NCBI GenBank assembly: GCA_964370715.1
Contig: CAYJKJ010000003.1
Location: 104,364-168,363 of the forward strand
Length of the DNA stretch: 64,000 nucleotides
Origin: CAYJAY01 sp964370715
GTDB lineage: Bacteria; Bacillota; Clostridia; Oscillospirales; Ruminococcaceae
Reading direction: 5' to 3'
The translations under genes were made by a program, and so were the position numbers. The notes under the pieces are model-generated. The model had not been told where the DNA came from. It saw nothing but the letters and a program-made list of their open reading frames with translations, and ran no database searches. Every line of letters begins with the position of its first letter. Position 1 is the stretch's first letter. This document shows positions 8,259 to 17,419 of the stretch, one piece after another.

Positions 8259-9476
8259 ATGAAAAAAATATCATTATTAATTATTATGCTACTCGTTTTA
8301 TCGGTAGCGTTATCCCCCGCTATGCTAGCTCTTGAACTGACTGCGAGCGACCAATACTACAAACAACTCGAAGGGCAAAACATAACGATAAACGTCTACA
8401 ACTGGGGCGAATACATCTCGGATGGGTCGGATGATATGCTAGACGTTAACAAAGAGTTTGAGCAACTAACCGGAATAGATGTCCACTACACGACGTTTGC
8501 GAGCAACGAAGAGATGTATGCAAAGCTCAAAAGCGGCGGCGCACAATATGATATCTTGATACCTTCCGATTATATGATAGCTCGTATGATAAGGGAAGAT
8601 ATGGTAGAACCGCTTGATTTTGACAACATCCCAACATACGACCTTGTTTCCGATGTCTATAAAAATCTTTTGCATGACCCAACCAACGAATATTCCGTTC
8701 CGTATATGTGGGGCATAACAGGGCTTATCTACAACACGGCGATGATCGAAAACGACATTACCTCTTGGGCGGATCTTTGGGATCAAAATTATATCGGAAA
8801 CATCTTGATGTTTTCAAACTCTAGAGACGCATTTGGCATAGCTCTTAGAACGCTTGGCTATTCGATGAACACCGAAGATTTCGAAGAAATCGAAGACGCC
8901 GCAGATCTTCTTAAAGAACAAAAATCATTGGTTCAAGCTTATGTTATGGATGAAATTTTCAACAAGATGGAGGGCGGCGAAGCGGCAATTGCGCCATACT
9001 ACGCCGGCGACGCCATAACGATGATGGACGCAAACCCCGATCTTGCGTTTGTTTTCCCAAAAGAGGGCGGCAACTTTTTTGTCGATAGCTTTATTATACC
9101 TAAAGGGTCTCCCAATAAACTAGCGGCTGAGATGTATATAAACTTTATGACCGAGCCTAGAATTTCTGCCGAAAACGCAACCTATATCGGATATTCAACA
9201 ACGGTGCCGGATGCACTTGAATATATGGAGCTAGACGACGTTACAAAAGCTATCTCGTATCCTCCCGACGAAATTATCGAAAACACCGAAATCTATAAAG
9301 CGCTCTCCGACGAAACGGGAATCTATGTCGATAGTCTTTGGACAGAGGTTTTAAGTTTTAACGAAAACCAAAATGTTTGGATAGGACCTGTGTTTCTGTT
9401 CGGTGCTTTAGCAGCCTCTATTATTATCTCTGTTTTAAGATCAAGAAAACGCAAAAAAGAGATGTATGAAGGCTAG
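8259..9476 (+). CDS. potD: Polyamine-binding protein PotD with a C-terminal membrane anchor
   Basis: The protein has a signal peptide (MKKISLLIIMLLVLSVALSP) and a mature part starting with the PotD-type segment ITINVYNWGEYIS. YDILIPSDYMIARM, YSVPYMWGITGLIYN and the EGGNFFVDSFIIPKGS region are also typical of PotD/PotF. The ATG at 8259 is chosen because GGAAAGGGG lies just before it; an in-frame ATG at 8238 would add MRRKGVN. There is no lipobox Cys after the signal. Instead the C-terminus carries a hydrophobic helix (about residues 374-393) followed by a basic RSRKRKKEM tail. The binding protein is therefore probably held to the membrane from its C-terminus, unlike usual Gram-positive lipoprotein PotD. 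Confidence 0.9.
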   Translation: MKKISLLIIMLLVLSVALSPAMLALELTASDQYYKQLEGQNITINVYNWGEYISDGSDDMLDVNKEFEQLTGIDVHYTTFASNEEMYAKLKSGGAQYDILIPSDYMIARMIREDMVEPLDFDNIPTYDLVSDVYKNLLHDPTNEYSVPYMWGITGLIYNTAMIENDITSWADLWDQNYIGNILMFSNSRDAFGIALRTLGYSMNTEDFEEIEDAADLLKEQKSLVQAYVMDEIFNKMEGGEAAIAPYYAGDAITMMDANPDLAFVFPKEGGNFFVDSFIIPKGSPNKLAAEMYINFMTEPRISAENATYIGYSTTVPDALEYMELDDVTKAISYPPDEIIENTEIYKALSDETGIYVDSLWTEVLSFNENQNVWIGPVFLFGALAASIIISVLRSRKRKKEMYEG

Positions 9477-9504
9477 AAACAAATTTTCAAAAAATCAACA
9501 CTCA

Positions 9505-9540
9505 CAAAAAGGAGCAGTCTTTTATCGACTGCCCCTTTTT
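9505..9540. terminator. Bidirectional terminator between potD and the GT28 gene
   Basis: GGaGCAGTC and GACTGCcCC form a hairpin flanked by A5 on one side and T5 on the other. It can end potABCD (plus) and the converging glycosyltransferase gene (minus). Confidence 0.8.
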
Positions 9541-9573
9541 CTTTTTGTATTTAACGCTTAAGCACCCCTATAT

Positions 9574-10791
9574 CTAATTCGTTTTCTTGTCCTCAAGCAA
9601 CCTGTTTAATAGCTTAAACTTGCTTTCGATGATGTTTTCCTTCTTTTCTATATTGTCTGTTGTTTCATCTTTTTTCTCATATATCTCTTTAACTTTAGCG
9701 CAGATATCCCTTGCGGCAAAAGCATTTATATACTTCTTTTGGTTTTCCATCATCTTAATTTGATATCTTTCATCGTTAACTATATATTCCGCTATAGTAG
9801 CGAGTTGAAACGGATCATCCTCACAGATAGACATACCAAATTTTTCGAAAAATTCTGCATTTTTATTTTCGCAACCGGGTATTGGTTTGCTATGAATAAG
9901 CGGCTTATTTTTTGCCGCCGCCTCGGTTGTTGTTAGCCCTCCGGGCTTGGTTATGATAATATCGCAAGCATCCATATAACTTGCAACTTTTTGAGTAAAA
10001 CCTATCGTTAAAACTTTTTCGTTTTCCAAAAACATCTCGTCAATCTTGTTTTTTGCAGTTTTGTTGCTTCCGCAGATAACGATTATTTTGTAGTCACCTG
10101 TGCAGACATTGAAGAGCTGTTTAACCATCTCGCTGCTGCTGCCAAAACCCATGCTCCCCGACATGATAAGATATATCTTTGAATCAACAGGAAGCCCAAG
10201 CTCCTGCCTTGCTTGTTTCTTATCTTTTTTAACAGTGTATTTTTTGCCCACAGGGATTCCGGTTACATAGATTTTTTCTCTTGGAATTCCAAAACCGGAA
10301 AATTCCTCCGCTACTTGTTCATGCGGAACAAAATAGCCGTCTACATTTGTTTCATTCATAAACGGGTGCATCGTATAATCGGTTGCAACCAAAAAACATT
10401 TTGCTTTAAGGTTATAAAACGTCTTAAGATATGTCAACGTTAACGACGGGAAAAAATGGGTGCAAACAACTACATCGAAATCTTGGTTTATTATGTAGTT
10501 ATAAAGATCATAACCAAATAGTGTATTTGCAAAGTAGACCGGCGACTTAACAAACGTTTTAAGCGAGCTAAGTTCCATCCCAACTTTATAGATAGTTCCA
10601 AACGCCCAAGCGTTTCCTTTTGTCGAGGTAAGATATGCTTTTTCGGTAAGTTTCGACGGAATATCCGAAACTAGGCCTAGCGCATCTTTAACTTCGGAAT
10701 ACACCCCAATATCAGAAAAATGTTCCGCAACCGCCCTTGCCGCCGTGTTATGTCCGCCCCCTAGGTTGCAGGTTAAAATTAATGCTCTCAT
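9574..10791 (-). CDS. GT28-type glycosyltransferase, MGDG synthase/UgtP-like
   Basis: About 405 residues. The N-terminus, MRALILTCNLGGGHNTAARA, is the glycine-rich acceptor loop of MGDG synthase/UgtP glycosyltransferases, which put hexose on diacylglycerol at the membrane. The donor domain shows LIMSGSMGFGSSSEM, a segment around CDIIITKPGGLTTTEA, and KPLIHSKPIPGCENKNAEFF, all typical of GT28. The preferred start is the ATG at 10791, with AGGGGG upstream; a GTG at 10890 would add 33 residues unlike the family. It follows the FGGY kinase on the same strand. Acceptor and sugar specificity are not readable. Confidence 0.8.
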   Translation of the reverse strand: MRALILTCNLGGGHNTAARAVAEHFSDIGVYSEVKDALGLVSDIPSKLTEKAYLTSTKGNAWAFGTIYKVGMELSSLKTFVKSPVYFANTLFGYDLYNYIINQDFDVVVCTHFFPSLTLTYLKTFYNLKAKCFLVATDYTMHPFMNETNVDGYFVPHEQVAEEFSGFGIPREKIYVTGIPVGKKYTVKKDKKQARQELGLPVDSKIYLIMSGSMGFGSSSEMVKQLFNVCTGDYKIIVICGSNKTAKNKIDEMFLENEKVLTIGFTQKVASYMDACDIIITKPGGLTTTEAAAKNKPLIHSKPIPGCENKNAEFFEKFGMSICEDDPFQLATIAEYIVNDERYQIKMMENQKKYINAFAARDICAKVKEIYEKKDETTDNIEKKENIIESKFKLLNRLLEDKKTN

Positions 10792-10889
10792 CACTGTAAC
10801 AATACCCCCTATACAAATCATTCGAGAACCGTTTTTAAACTTGATTAATCTCGTTTCATTTGTGATTATTTTAGTGTTTTTTAAACCCA

Positions 10890-12425
10890 CTATTTAATTA
10901 AAGATTGTTTTTTATAAAGCGGCAGAAGTTTTTTATAGATTTTTTTAAACACCTTGTTTAGTATCTTGTTGTATTTTTGCGCTTCATTTTGGTCGGGCAA
11001 AAATTCATCCCTTACATGAACCATGCTTTTAACCGCCTGTTCATAACTATCAAAATATCCTTTAGATACAAACGCCACAATCGAACTGCCAAGCCCCGAT
11101 GCTTCGTTTGTCTGTATTCTATATACCGGAAGGTTAAACATATTTGCGGTTATTTGGCATATTTCGCTACTTTGCGAACCGCCCCCCGACACAAACAACT
11201 TCTTAACTTTAATGTTTCCTCTTTTTTCAATAGCTTGCATACCCTCGATAAGAGCAAAATTAATGCCCTCGATAATCGAACGATAAAGATGTATTCTTGT
11301 GTGGACATCCGAAAAACCAATAACAGCGCCTTTCGCTTTTGGCATGGTTACGCCGGGCGAGAAATAAGGCTCCATGACAAGCCCATCGCAACCTGCCGGA
11401 ATTTCCCTTAATCTTTCGTTTAATAGCTGTTCTGCCGAGATACCAAGCTGTTCGGCTTGTTCAACTTCATGTTTTGCAAACTCTCGTTTAAACCAGGTTA
11501 TAAGCCAATAACCCCTATACACCATGACTTCGGGGTTATAATATCCTTTCATAACCGCCGGAAACGCCGGAACAAATCGAATAGGTTCAACATATTTTTT
11601 TGTCATACATTCAAGCGTTGCGGTTGTTCCAAAGCTAACCGACGCCGAATCCTCCGAGATGCAAGAAACCCCAAGCGTTTCGCAACCCTTGTCTGCTCCG
11701 GTAGCTATCAACTCTAGCCCTTCTTTGATACCGGTTAATTGGGAGGCTTTCTCGGTTATCGTTCCAACTATGTCGCCCGGTTCAATAACGTCACAGAGCT
11801 TTTCTTCCTCGACATCATAGATAACCCTTTTTATGTTGCCTTTTTTCATCCAACCTCTAACTTTGCTGTCGAACGGAATATGCCCAATTATGCCGGCGGA
11901 GCTATCCACCATATTCCCCGTTAATAGAAAATTAAGATATCCCGAAAGCATAAGGTATTTATATGTTTTTTGCCAAACTTCCGGTTCATTTTCTATTATC
12001 CAGTTGCAAACCGACACCTTTCGTTGCATATCAATAGTGTCTTTCATGCCGATAACAAGATATAACAAGTTAAGATAAAACGGAAGTTTTTCCTCCGCTT
12101 TCGCCTCTCTTTTGTCGAGCCAAACGATTATATCTCGAAGAGGAGTTCCTTCGTTATCAACACAAACACAGGTGTCCCGAACGGTAGTCACGGTGACCGC
12201 TATAATGTCGTCCCAAAGTTTCCCCGATTTTTCTTTGAGTTTCAAACTGCATTCACAAAGAACTTCGAAATAGTATTCTGCTTTTTGTTCCGCCCAATCG
12301 GGTTGTTTCGAAAAATACGGTTTTTCGTATTTATGCCCAACAACCTCCACTATGTCGCCCTTTGTGTTAACAAGCATAGCTCTAAGACTTTGCGTTCCAA
12401 CATCGAACGTCAAAACCAATCCCAT
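10890..12425 (-). CDS. FGGY-family carbohydrate kinase
   Basis: This 511-residue kinase has the two-domain actin-like fold of xylulokinases and relatives, and ATP-dependent phosphorylation of a sugar or polyol is expected. It begins MGLVLTFDVGTQSLRAMLVN (phosphate-1 loop). It contains IIVWLDKRE near the substrate site, ATGADKGCETLG and SVSFGTTATLE (phosphate-2 region), and the C-terminal KLFVSGGGSQSSEICQ adenosine motif. The substrate cannot be told from the sequence; xylulose, glycerol, ribulose and others are possible. It is transcribed with the GT28 gene. Upstream lies a 557-bp gap rich in inverted repeats. Confidence 0.85.
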   Translation of the reverse strand: MGLVLTFDVGTQSLRAMLVNTKGDIVEVVGHKYEKPYFSKQPDWAEQKAEYYFEVLCECSLKLKEKSGKLWDDIIAVTVTTVRDTCVCVDNEGTPLRDIIVWLDKREAKAEEKLPFYLNLLYLVIGMKDTIDMQRKVSVCNWIIENEPEVWQKTYKYLMLSGYLNFLLTGNMVDSSAGIIGHIPFDSKVRGWMKKGNIKRVIYDVEEEKLCDVIEPGDIVGTITEKASQLTGIKEGLELIATGADKGCETLGVSCISEDSASVSFGTTATLECMTKKYVEPIRFVPAFPAVMKGYYNPEVMVYRGYWLITWFKREFAKHEVEQAEQLGISAEQLLNERLREIPAGCDGLVMEPYFSPGVTMPKAKGAVIGFSDVHTRIHLYRSIIEGINFALIEGMQAIEKRGNIKVKKLFVSGGGSQSSEICQITANMFNLPVYRIQTNEASGLGSSIVAFVSKGYFDSYEQAVKSMVHVRDEFLPDQNEAQKYNKILNKVFKKIYKKLLPLYKKQSLIK

Positions 12426-12558
12426 AAACTAACCCCTTTAAAATATTTATCATGTCCGCCTTGCGGCGGAGTTCTTGCAAAAATCCTTCGGATAATTTCT
12501 TTTTGATCAGCGCCACATTCTATCTGTTCCGCTATTTTAGATATGCTACGGCGATTTC

Positions 12559-12579
12559 GGAATGCATACAATGCATTCC
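12559..12579. repeat. Perfect 9-bp inverted repeat with 3-nt loop
   Basis: GGAATGCAT, aca, ATGCATTCC. It sits about 135 bp upstream of the FGGY kinase start and could be an operator or a short hairpin. Confidence 0.5.
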
Positions 12580-12891
12580 CTACACAAAATATTCAAATTA
12601 TTTATTTTTCACAAAATGGCGAGCGAAGTTCGACAAGTAGTGTTTCCAACATCTCCGCCCACAGGCGATTTTGCTATTATAATAATAACAAAACCATTCC
12701 AAAATAACAACTGATTTTTACAGGTGTATCGTTCACCGAAAAACAAAGCAATATAAAAAAGCCAATCGGAATACCCCTAAAATGCATTAAGAACCCGTGA
12801 ATAGTCGTCGCTATCCACAAGCTCCTAAGCATCCAAAATCGGAGTGACAATATTAAGTTTATATTTTCATGCGAATCATTCGCCCAATATC

Positions 12892-12925
12892 GCTAGCTTA
12901 AAAACACTAAGGTTTTTAAGCTAGC
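12892..12925. repeat. 14-bp perfect stem-loop downstream of the mutase gene
   Basis: GCTAGCTTAAAAAC and GTTTTTAAGCTAGC flank a 6-nt loop. It lies 59 bp after the mutase stop on the minus strand. There is no adjacent long T-run in that direction, so it may be a weak terminator, an RNA-stabilising hairpin, or a palindromic repeat. Confidence 0.55.
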
Positions 12926-12983
12926 TCAGAGGAAGATTATGAAAATTGAAGAAAAATCAAAAAAACTAAACTGTTTTTTAAAA

Positions 12984-14396
12984 CTAAAGACCCAAGAACG
13001 TTTTAAAAGTGTCGATAACTTCGTTTGCTTGTTCCTTTGTTTCAAGTTCGCAGAAAATTCTTAAAAGCGGTTCTGTTCCCGAGAAACGAACAGCAATCCA
13101 ACCGCCGTTTTTAAAGAACACTTTACAACCATCGTTATATGTAACCTTTTCGATCTCAAGCCCCAAATCGGGTAGCTTCTTATCGACCATCAACAGGTCG
13201 ATAATCCCCTGCTTTCTGCTCCATTCAAACGAGAAATTTCCCTCTTCCATCTCGAGTTTGCCATATATATCCTCAATCTCTTGCCAAAGCATCGAGAGTT
13301 TTTTCCCGGTTACCGCTATCATCTCAACAAGAAGCGCCGCCGCATATATTCCGTCTTTTCCTTTTATATGCCCTTTAACCGTTAAACCGCCCGAGCTTTC
13401 GCCGCCTACTATAGCGTCATACTTGCTTATTCCGGCTGAAATATGCTTAAATCCTACCGGAACTTCGTGGCATGAAAAGCCGAAGCTTTTTGCAACCCTA
13501 TCCAAAAGATGTGTCGTTGCGGTGTTGCGCACTGCATCGCCCTTTTGACCTTTGTATTTTAAAAGGTAGTAGTATATAAGCACCAAAATTTTGTTTGGAT
13601 GAATAAATTTCGAGTTGTCGTCTATAACCCCTAGCCTGTCGGCGTCTCCGTCTGTCGCAATTCCAAGATCTATGTTGTTTTCTTCAACAAAGCTAACAAG
13701 CGCCGAAAGGGTTTTTTCTGTCGGGGTCGGCATCCTTCCGCCAAACAGCGCATCATGGCGCTCATGGATAATGTCAACCTCGCAACGAGCTGTCATAAGT
13801 ATCGTTTGAAGAGCGGTTCTACTAACGCCAAACATTGGATCAAGCGCAATTTTAAGCCCCGCTTTTCTTATGCTTTCCATATCTATGAGTTCCATTATCC
13901 TGTCGATAAAGGAATTCATAGTGTCTATTAAAACTATGCTTCCTTGTTCGATACCTTTTGCATAATCAATCGATCTAATGTTGTTTACATCGACCTTTGC
14001 TATATATTTTTCGATATCTTCGGTTAAAAACTCATCAGCATCTCGCCCACCGCTTGAAAAAACTTTAACGCCGTTATAGATAGCGGGGTTGTGGCTTGCT
14101 GTGATAGCAACTCCGTATGCTGAATTTTTTTTATCTATCGTATACATAACAAGAGGTGTTGGGGATTGGCGGTTGATTATCTCGCATTTAATTCCATATC
14201 CGGCCACAACTTCGGCACACCATCTTGCGGCTTCAAGCGACATAAATCTCCTGTCGTACCCTATGATAAAACTTTTTTCTTGTTGATTTTCGTCGATAAT
14301 TTTTTGCGAAATCGCCGACATCAAAATCTTCACATTTTGCTTTGTGAATTCATCGGCAATAATAGCTCGCCAACCACCTGTCCCGAATTTAATCAT
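12984..14396 (-). CDS. Phosphohexomutase (phosphoglucomutase/phosphomannomutase family)
   Basis: This 470-residue alpha-D-phosphohexomutase interconverts sugar-1-phosphate and sugar-6-phosphate. All four family motifs are present: the active-site serine loop TASHNPAIYNGVK (about residues 99-111), metal-binding ATDGDADRLGV, sugar-binding GGESSGGLTV, and the C-terminal phosphate loop RFSGTEPLLRIF. It ends a run of sugar genes after the importer, kinase-like and nucleotidyltransferase genes. It may therefore link the sugar-1-phosphate made by the kinase to glycolysis, possibly as a HexNAc-phosphate mutase. Substrate preference is not visible. Confidence 0.88.
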   Translation of the reverse strand: MIKFGTGGWRAIIADEFTKQNVKILMSAISQKIIDENQQEKSFIIGYDRRFMSLEAARWCAEVVAGYGIKCEIINRQSPTPLVMYTIDKKNSAYGVAITASHNPAIYNGVKVFSSGGRDADEFLTEDIEKYIAKVDVNNIRSIDYAKGIEQGSIVLIDTMNSFIDRIMELIDMESIRKAGLKIALDPMFGVSRTALQTILMTARCEVDIIHERHDALFGGRMPTPTEKTLSALVSFVEENNIDLGIATDGDADRLGVIDDNSKFIHPNKILVLIYYYLLKYKGQKGDAVRNTATTHLLDRVAKSFGFSCHEVPVGFKHISAGISKYDAIVGGESSGGLTVKGHIKGKDGIYAAALLVEMIAVTGKKLSMLWQEIEDIYGKLEMEEGNFSFEWSRKQGIIDLLMVDKKLPDLGLEIEKVTYNDGCKVFFKNGGWIAVRFSGTEPLLRIFCELETKEQANEVIDTFKTFLGL

Positions 14397-14443
14397 TTTT
14401 TAAACCTCTTTTTCTATTAGTCGCTTTTCGTTAAATCTGATAT

Positions 14444-15361
14444 TTAATCCCAAAGTTTATCGGGATAATCCCCGTTTAAAACCATGGTGTCGATAGCGTT
14501 TTCAACGCTTTGTTTGTCCTCTTTATAGGTGACGCCATACCAAACATCGGATGTTTCGATAACGTTCACCGTCGCTTTTTTCTCATCTACAAGTTCCGAC
14601 ACAACGCTTGGAATAAAAAACTCCGCCCCCTCAGAAGCGCTGTTTTTTAAGAACTCGACAAATCTTTGTTCAAGCTGTTCAAATATAGCCGGAACAAATC
14701 CCCAAAGGTTCATCGAAACGGTTGTTAGACCCGAAATCTTTTCAAATGTCTCGCCGCCGTCTTCGCTGAACTTTGCGTCTTCGCCGTCCTTTTCAATATG
14801 GACCCTCTCAACAACCGATTTTAACTCGCCGTCTTTGATCTCGCATATTCCCCTAGCAACCTTTCCCTTTTCGGTGACGGTGTTGATAAGTTTATATCCA
14901 ACCATAGAAAACGGCATAACCTCGCTGTCTGATTTGCAGTTCAACAGGAAGTTATATATGCTCTTATACCCGGAACCTCCATAGAAATCATCAGCATTTA
15001 TAATAGCAAACGGTTGGTCGACAACATCTTTGCAACAAAGAATGGCGTGGCCTGTTCCCCAAGGTTTTTTTCTCTGTTTTGCTATACTTTCAAACTCTTT
15101 CGGAACAAAACTTTCTTTCGCTTGAAAGACATATAAAACCTCAATTTGTTTTTCAAACCTATCCCCAACAACCTCTTTAAACTCTTGTTCAAAGTCCGGG
15201 TTAATTATGAATACAACCTTTTTAAATCCGGCTTTAATAGCATCGTATATCGAATAGTCTATTATTATTTCGCCATTTTTATGAACGGGGTCTATCTGTT
15301 TAAGCCCCCCATATCGGCTACCCATTCCGGCGGCAAGCACAACAAGTGTCGGTTTATTCAT
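14444..15361 (-). CDS. Sugar-1-phosphate nucleotidyltransferase
   Basis: This 305-residue protein opens with LVVLAAGMGSRYGGLKQ (residues 6-22), the nucleotide-binding loop of hexose-1-phosphate nucleotidyltransferases. INADDFYGG supplies the metal-binding Asp pair. The family makes NDP-sugars such as UDP-glucose or UDP-HexNAc from NTP and sugar-1-phosphate. It lies between the mutase and the NahK-like kinase, which suggests it acts on the kinase product. In the bifidobacterial lacto-N-biose pathway a uridylyltransferase holds the equivalent place. The exact sugar is an inference. Confidence 0.8.
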   Translation of the reverse strand: MNKPTLVVLAAGMGSRYGGLKQIDPVHKNGEIIIDYSIYDAIKAGFKKVVFIINPDFEQEFKEVVGDRFEKQIEVLYVFQAKESFVPKEFESIAKQRKKPWGTGHAILCCKDVVDQPFAIINADDFYGGSGYKSIYNFLLNCKSDSEVMPFSMVGYKLINTVTEKGKVARGICEIKDGELKSVVERVHIEKDGEDAKFSEDGGETFEKISGLTTVSMNLWGFVPAIFEQLEQRFVEFLKNSASEGAEFFIPSVVSELVDEKKATVNVIETSDVWYGVTYKEDKQSVENAIDTMVLNGDYPDKLWD

Positions 15362-15398
15362 GTTTGTTTATCCTGTCTCTTTCTTAAATACTAAAATA

Positions 15399-16499
15399 TT
15401 AAGTGTATTTTTTTGCTATTGTTTCAACGATATTCTCGAGCGTTTCCCAATCTCTTTCCATATCGGATATGAGTTTAAGCTGGGTTCTTGTTCTATCAAG
15501 ATTTTGCCCCTCTCGATGAACTTTGTAGTATATATCTCCGTTTAAATAGTCGGTCAAAAATCTTATTGCTTGTTCAAGCAGGATAACCTTTGCACCCATA
15601 ACAAGCGTTTCAACCTCTTTTTTTGTAAGCGATTTTCCGGCACATTCCAAAAACCCTTCAACATACGCTGTGAAAAGATCTATGTCGAAATTGCATTTTT
15701 CTAAGTTTGGTTCATCTTCGTCGCAGTTGTTTGCGCCATATCTGATAGTGTCTCCGAAATCAAACGCTATAAACCCCGGCATAACGGTGTCGAGATCGAT
15801 AACGCATATCCCCTTGTTGGTTGTTTTGTCCATCAAAACGTTGTTCAACTTGGTGTCGTTGTGGGTAACTCGTATCGGGATCTCACCTTGTTTTTGAAGA
15901 TCAACAAAGAAATAAGCGTCTTTTTCTCGTGCTCTGATAAAAGCAATTTCCGCTTCAACCGACTTTGCAAGCTGTTTCTCATCCTTCTCAATAGCGTTGT
16001 TAAGTTGTTGCAACCGAGCCGGCGTGTTATGAAAATCGACTATCGTTTCATTTAAAGTATCGGCGGGATAATCCGAAAGATATTTAAAAAAATCCCCAAA
16101 CGATTTACCGGAATTTTTGAATATCTCTTGTGAATCAACAACATCAAAGCTGTTTCCATCAACAAATTCATACGACCGCCATATCTTTCCGGAATTATCC
16201 GCTGTGCAGGTTTTTTTGTTTTTTGTTCTGATAAATTTCAAGGCACATTTAAGATTTTCGGAAGGTCCTATCGTTTCAAACTTTTTTTCGAGATGTTCAG
16301 TTATCCCAAAAATATTCTCCATAACCTCAAGAGGTTTTTTAAAAACAAAATCATTTATCCTTTGGAGAACATAGCGCTTTCCATTTTCGGTGTCAACAAT
16401 ATATGTGTTATTAATATGCCCATTTCCAAATGGCGAGACTTCAACTATTTCGCTTTCAAAATCAAATCTTCCCGCAATTTCAATTATATTGTTTCGCAT
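15399..16499 (-). CDS. N-acetylhexosamine 1-kinase-like phosphotransferase (APH fold)
   Basis: The 366-residue protein strongly resembles the bifidobacterial NahK kinase along its length. The glycine-containing loop reads SPFGNGHINNTYIV (about residues 23-36), and the region around KRYVLQRINDFVF is typical. The catalytic segment is RVTHNDTKLNN and the metal-binding segment is IDLDTVMPGFIAFDFGD. NahK uses ATP to phosphorylate GlcNAc and GalNAc at C1. Its place just downstream of an ABC sugar importer supports a role in using imported HexNAc. The start is the ATG at 16499. The GH112 phosphorylase that accompanies NahK in Bifidobacterium is not in this window. Confidence 0.8.
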   Translation of the reverse strand: MRNNIIEIAGRFDFESEIVEVSPFGNGHINNTYIVDTENGKRYVLQRINDFVFKKPLEVMENIFGITEHLEKKFETIGPSENLKCALKFIRTKNKKTCTADNSGKIWRSYEFVDGNSFDVVDSQEIFKNSGKSFGDFFKYLSDYPADTLNETIVDFHNTPARLQQLNNAIEKDEKQLAKSVEAEIAFIRAREKDAYFFVDLQKQGEIPIRVTHNDTKLNNVLMDKTTNKGICVIDLDTVMPGFIAFDFGDTIRYGANNCDEDEPNLEKCNFDIDLFTAYVEGFLECAGKSLTKKEVETLVMGAKVILLEQAIRFLTDYLNGDIYYKVHREGQNLDRTRTQLKLISDMERDWETLENIVETIAKKYT

Positions 16500-16535
16500 A
16501 GAACCCCCTAAATCCCTGATATTTAAATATAAAAT

Positions 16536-17402
16536 CTAGCCTTTAATTGCGCCGCCCGTTACGCCTTCTATTATTCTTTCGGACAAGAACAAATATAGGA
16601 TAAATGTCGGTAGGAAAACAATGATAACCGAAGAGAACATCCCGGCCCAGTCCCCTGTATACTTCATCGAGTTAATCATTGAATATAACCCAACAGCAAC
16701 GGGGCGAACGCTTTCTCCGCTCGCAAATATAAGCGACATAAAATATTCGTTCCAGATGTTAATAAAGTTAAAGATCGAAACGGTTATTATTCCGGGTTGC
16801 GCTAGCGGAAACATTATTTTCCAAAATGTACCCATCGGGGAGCAACCATCGATAGCCGCCGCTTCCTCAAATGTTCTTGAAAGGTTGGAGAAAAACGACA
16901 AAAGGAAGATAACGGTGAACGGAATGTTTATTCCAACAAACAGCAAAATCATCAACACCCTTGTTGTAAAATCCGTTTCGAGGAAGTTAAGGAAGGTTAC
17001 TACGCTGAAAAGCGGTAGAATTATCATGACAACGGGAACGCCCATCGCCGCAACAAATCCTCTTTGTATAAAAAGGTTTGCAATAAACTTAAATCTCGAG
17101 AGAACGTATGCCGCCGGAGCGCATATAAATATTAGAATAACGCTCGAAATCGAAGCATATATCAACGAGTTTAACATAAACACGCTAACATTTTGAGATT
17201 TCCATGCCTTAACATAGTTTTCAAAATGTAGCCCTGTCGGGAATTTTAGCGCATCTCCGGCAAATATATCTTTTGTAGTCGAAAAACTAGCGGCAAAAAC
17301 CCATCCGACCAACACAAACGTAAACAATACCCAAAGAATTAAAATAATGTATCCGGGGGCAAGTCTTAGTTCTTTTTTCCAATTGATTTTTTGTTTAAAC
17401 AT
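16536..17402 (-). CDS. ABC sugar transporter permease, MalG type
   Basis: This 288-residue membrane protein has about six helices and the inner-membrane signature EEAAAIDGCSPMGTFWKIMFPLAQPG, which couples to the ATPase. The C-terminus (ERIIEGVTGGAIKG) is typical of carbohydrate-uptake CUT1 permeases. It pairs with the upstream permease (17420-18325, 17 bp away) and the binding protein at 18406-19689. No ATPase gene is in the cluster; CUT1 systems often borrow a shared MsmK-type ATPase encoded elsewhere. Confidence 0.88.
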   Translation of the reverse strand: MFKQKINWKKELRLAPGYIILILWVLFTFVLVGWVFAASFSTTKDIFAGDALKFPTGLHFENYVKAWKSQNVSVFMLNSLIYASISSVILIFICAPAAYVLSRFKFIANLFIQRGFVAAMGVPVVMIILPLFSVVTFLNFLETDFTTRVLMILLFVGINIPFTVIFLLSFFSNLSRTFEEAAAIDGCSPMGTFWKIMFPLAQPGIITVSIFNFINIWNEYFMSLIFASGESVRPVAVGLYSMINSMKYTGDWAGMFSSVIIVFLPTFILYLFLSERIIEGVTGGAIKG

Positions 17403-17419
17403 AACTTTAATCCTTTCTG

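Larger units (their letters stand above)
12426..12983. other. Non-coding gap with several perfect inverted repeats
   Basis: No gene is supported in these 557 bp. They contain TCCGCC/GGCGGA (12455-12470), GGAATGCAT/ATGCATTCC with a 3-nt loop (12559-12579), GCGAAT/ATTCGC (12871-12883) and a 14-bp stem (12892-12925). It lies between the end of the mutase gene and the start of the FGGY kinase, both on the minus strand, so it must hold the kinase promoter, which I could not place with confidence. Confidence 0.5.

Noticed and set aside
9574..10890. Longer start (GTG at 10890) of the GT28-type gene overlapping the FGGY stop codon
   Set aside because: The extra 33 residues do not resemble the family and no ribosome site precedes that GTG; the ATG at 10791 has AGGGGG upstream and gives the conserved N-terminus.
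12795..12840. Minus-strand stretch reading LVDSDDYSRVLNAF, resembling the DxD motif of the GT2 proteins
   Set aside because: Only about five residues match and an in-frame stop lies just before and after. It is too short to call a pseudogene and can arise by chance.
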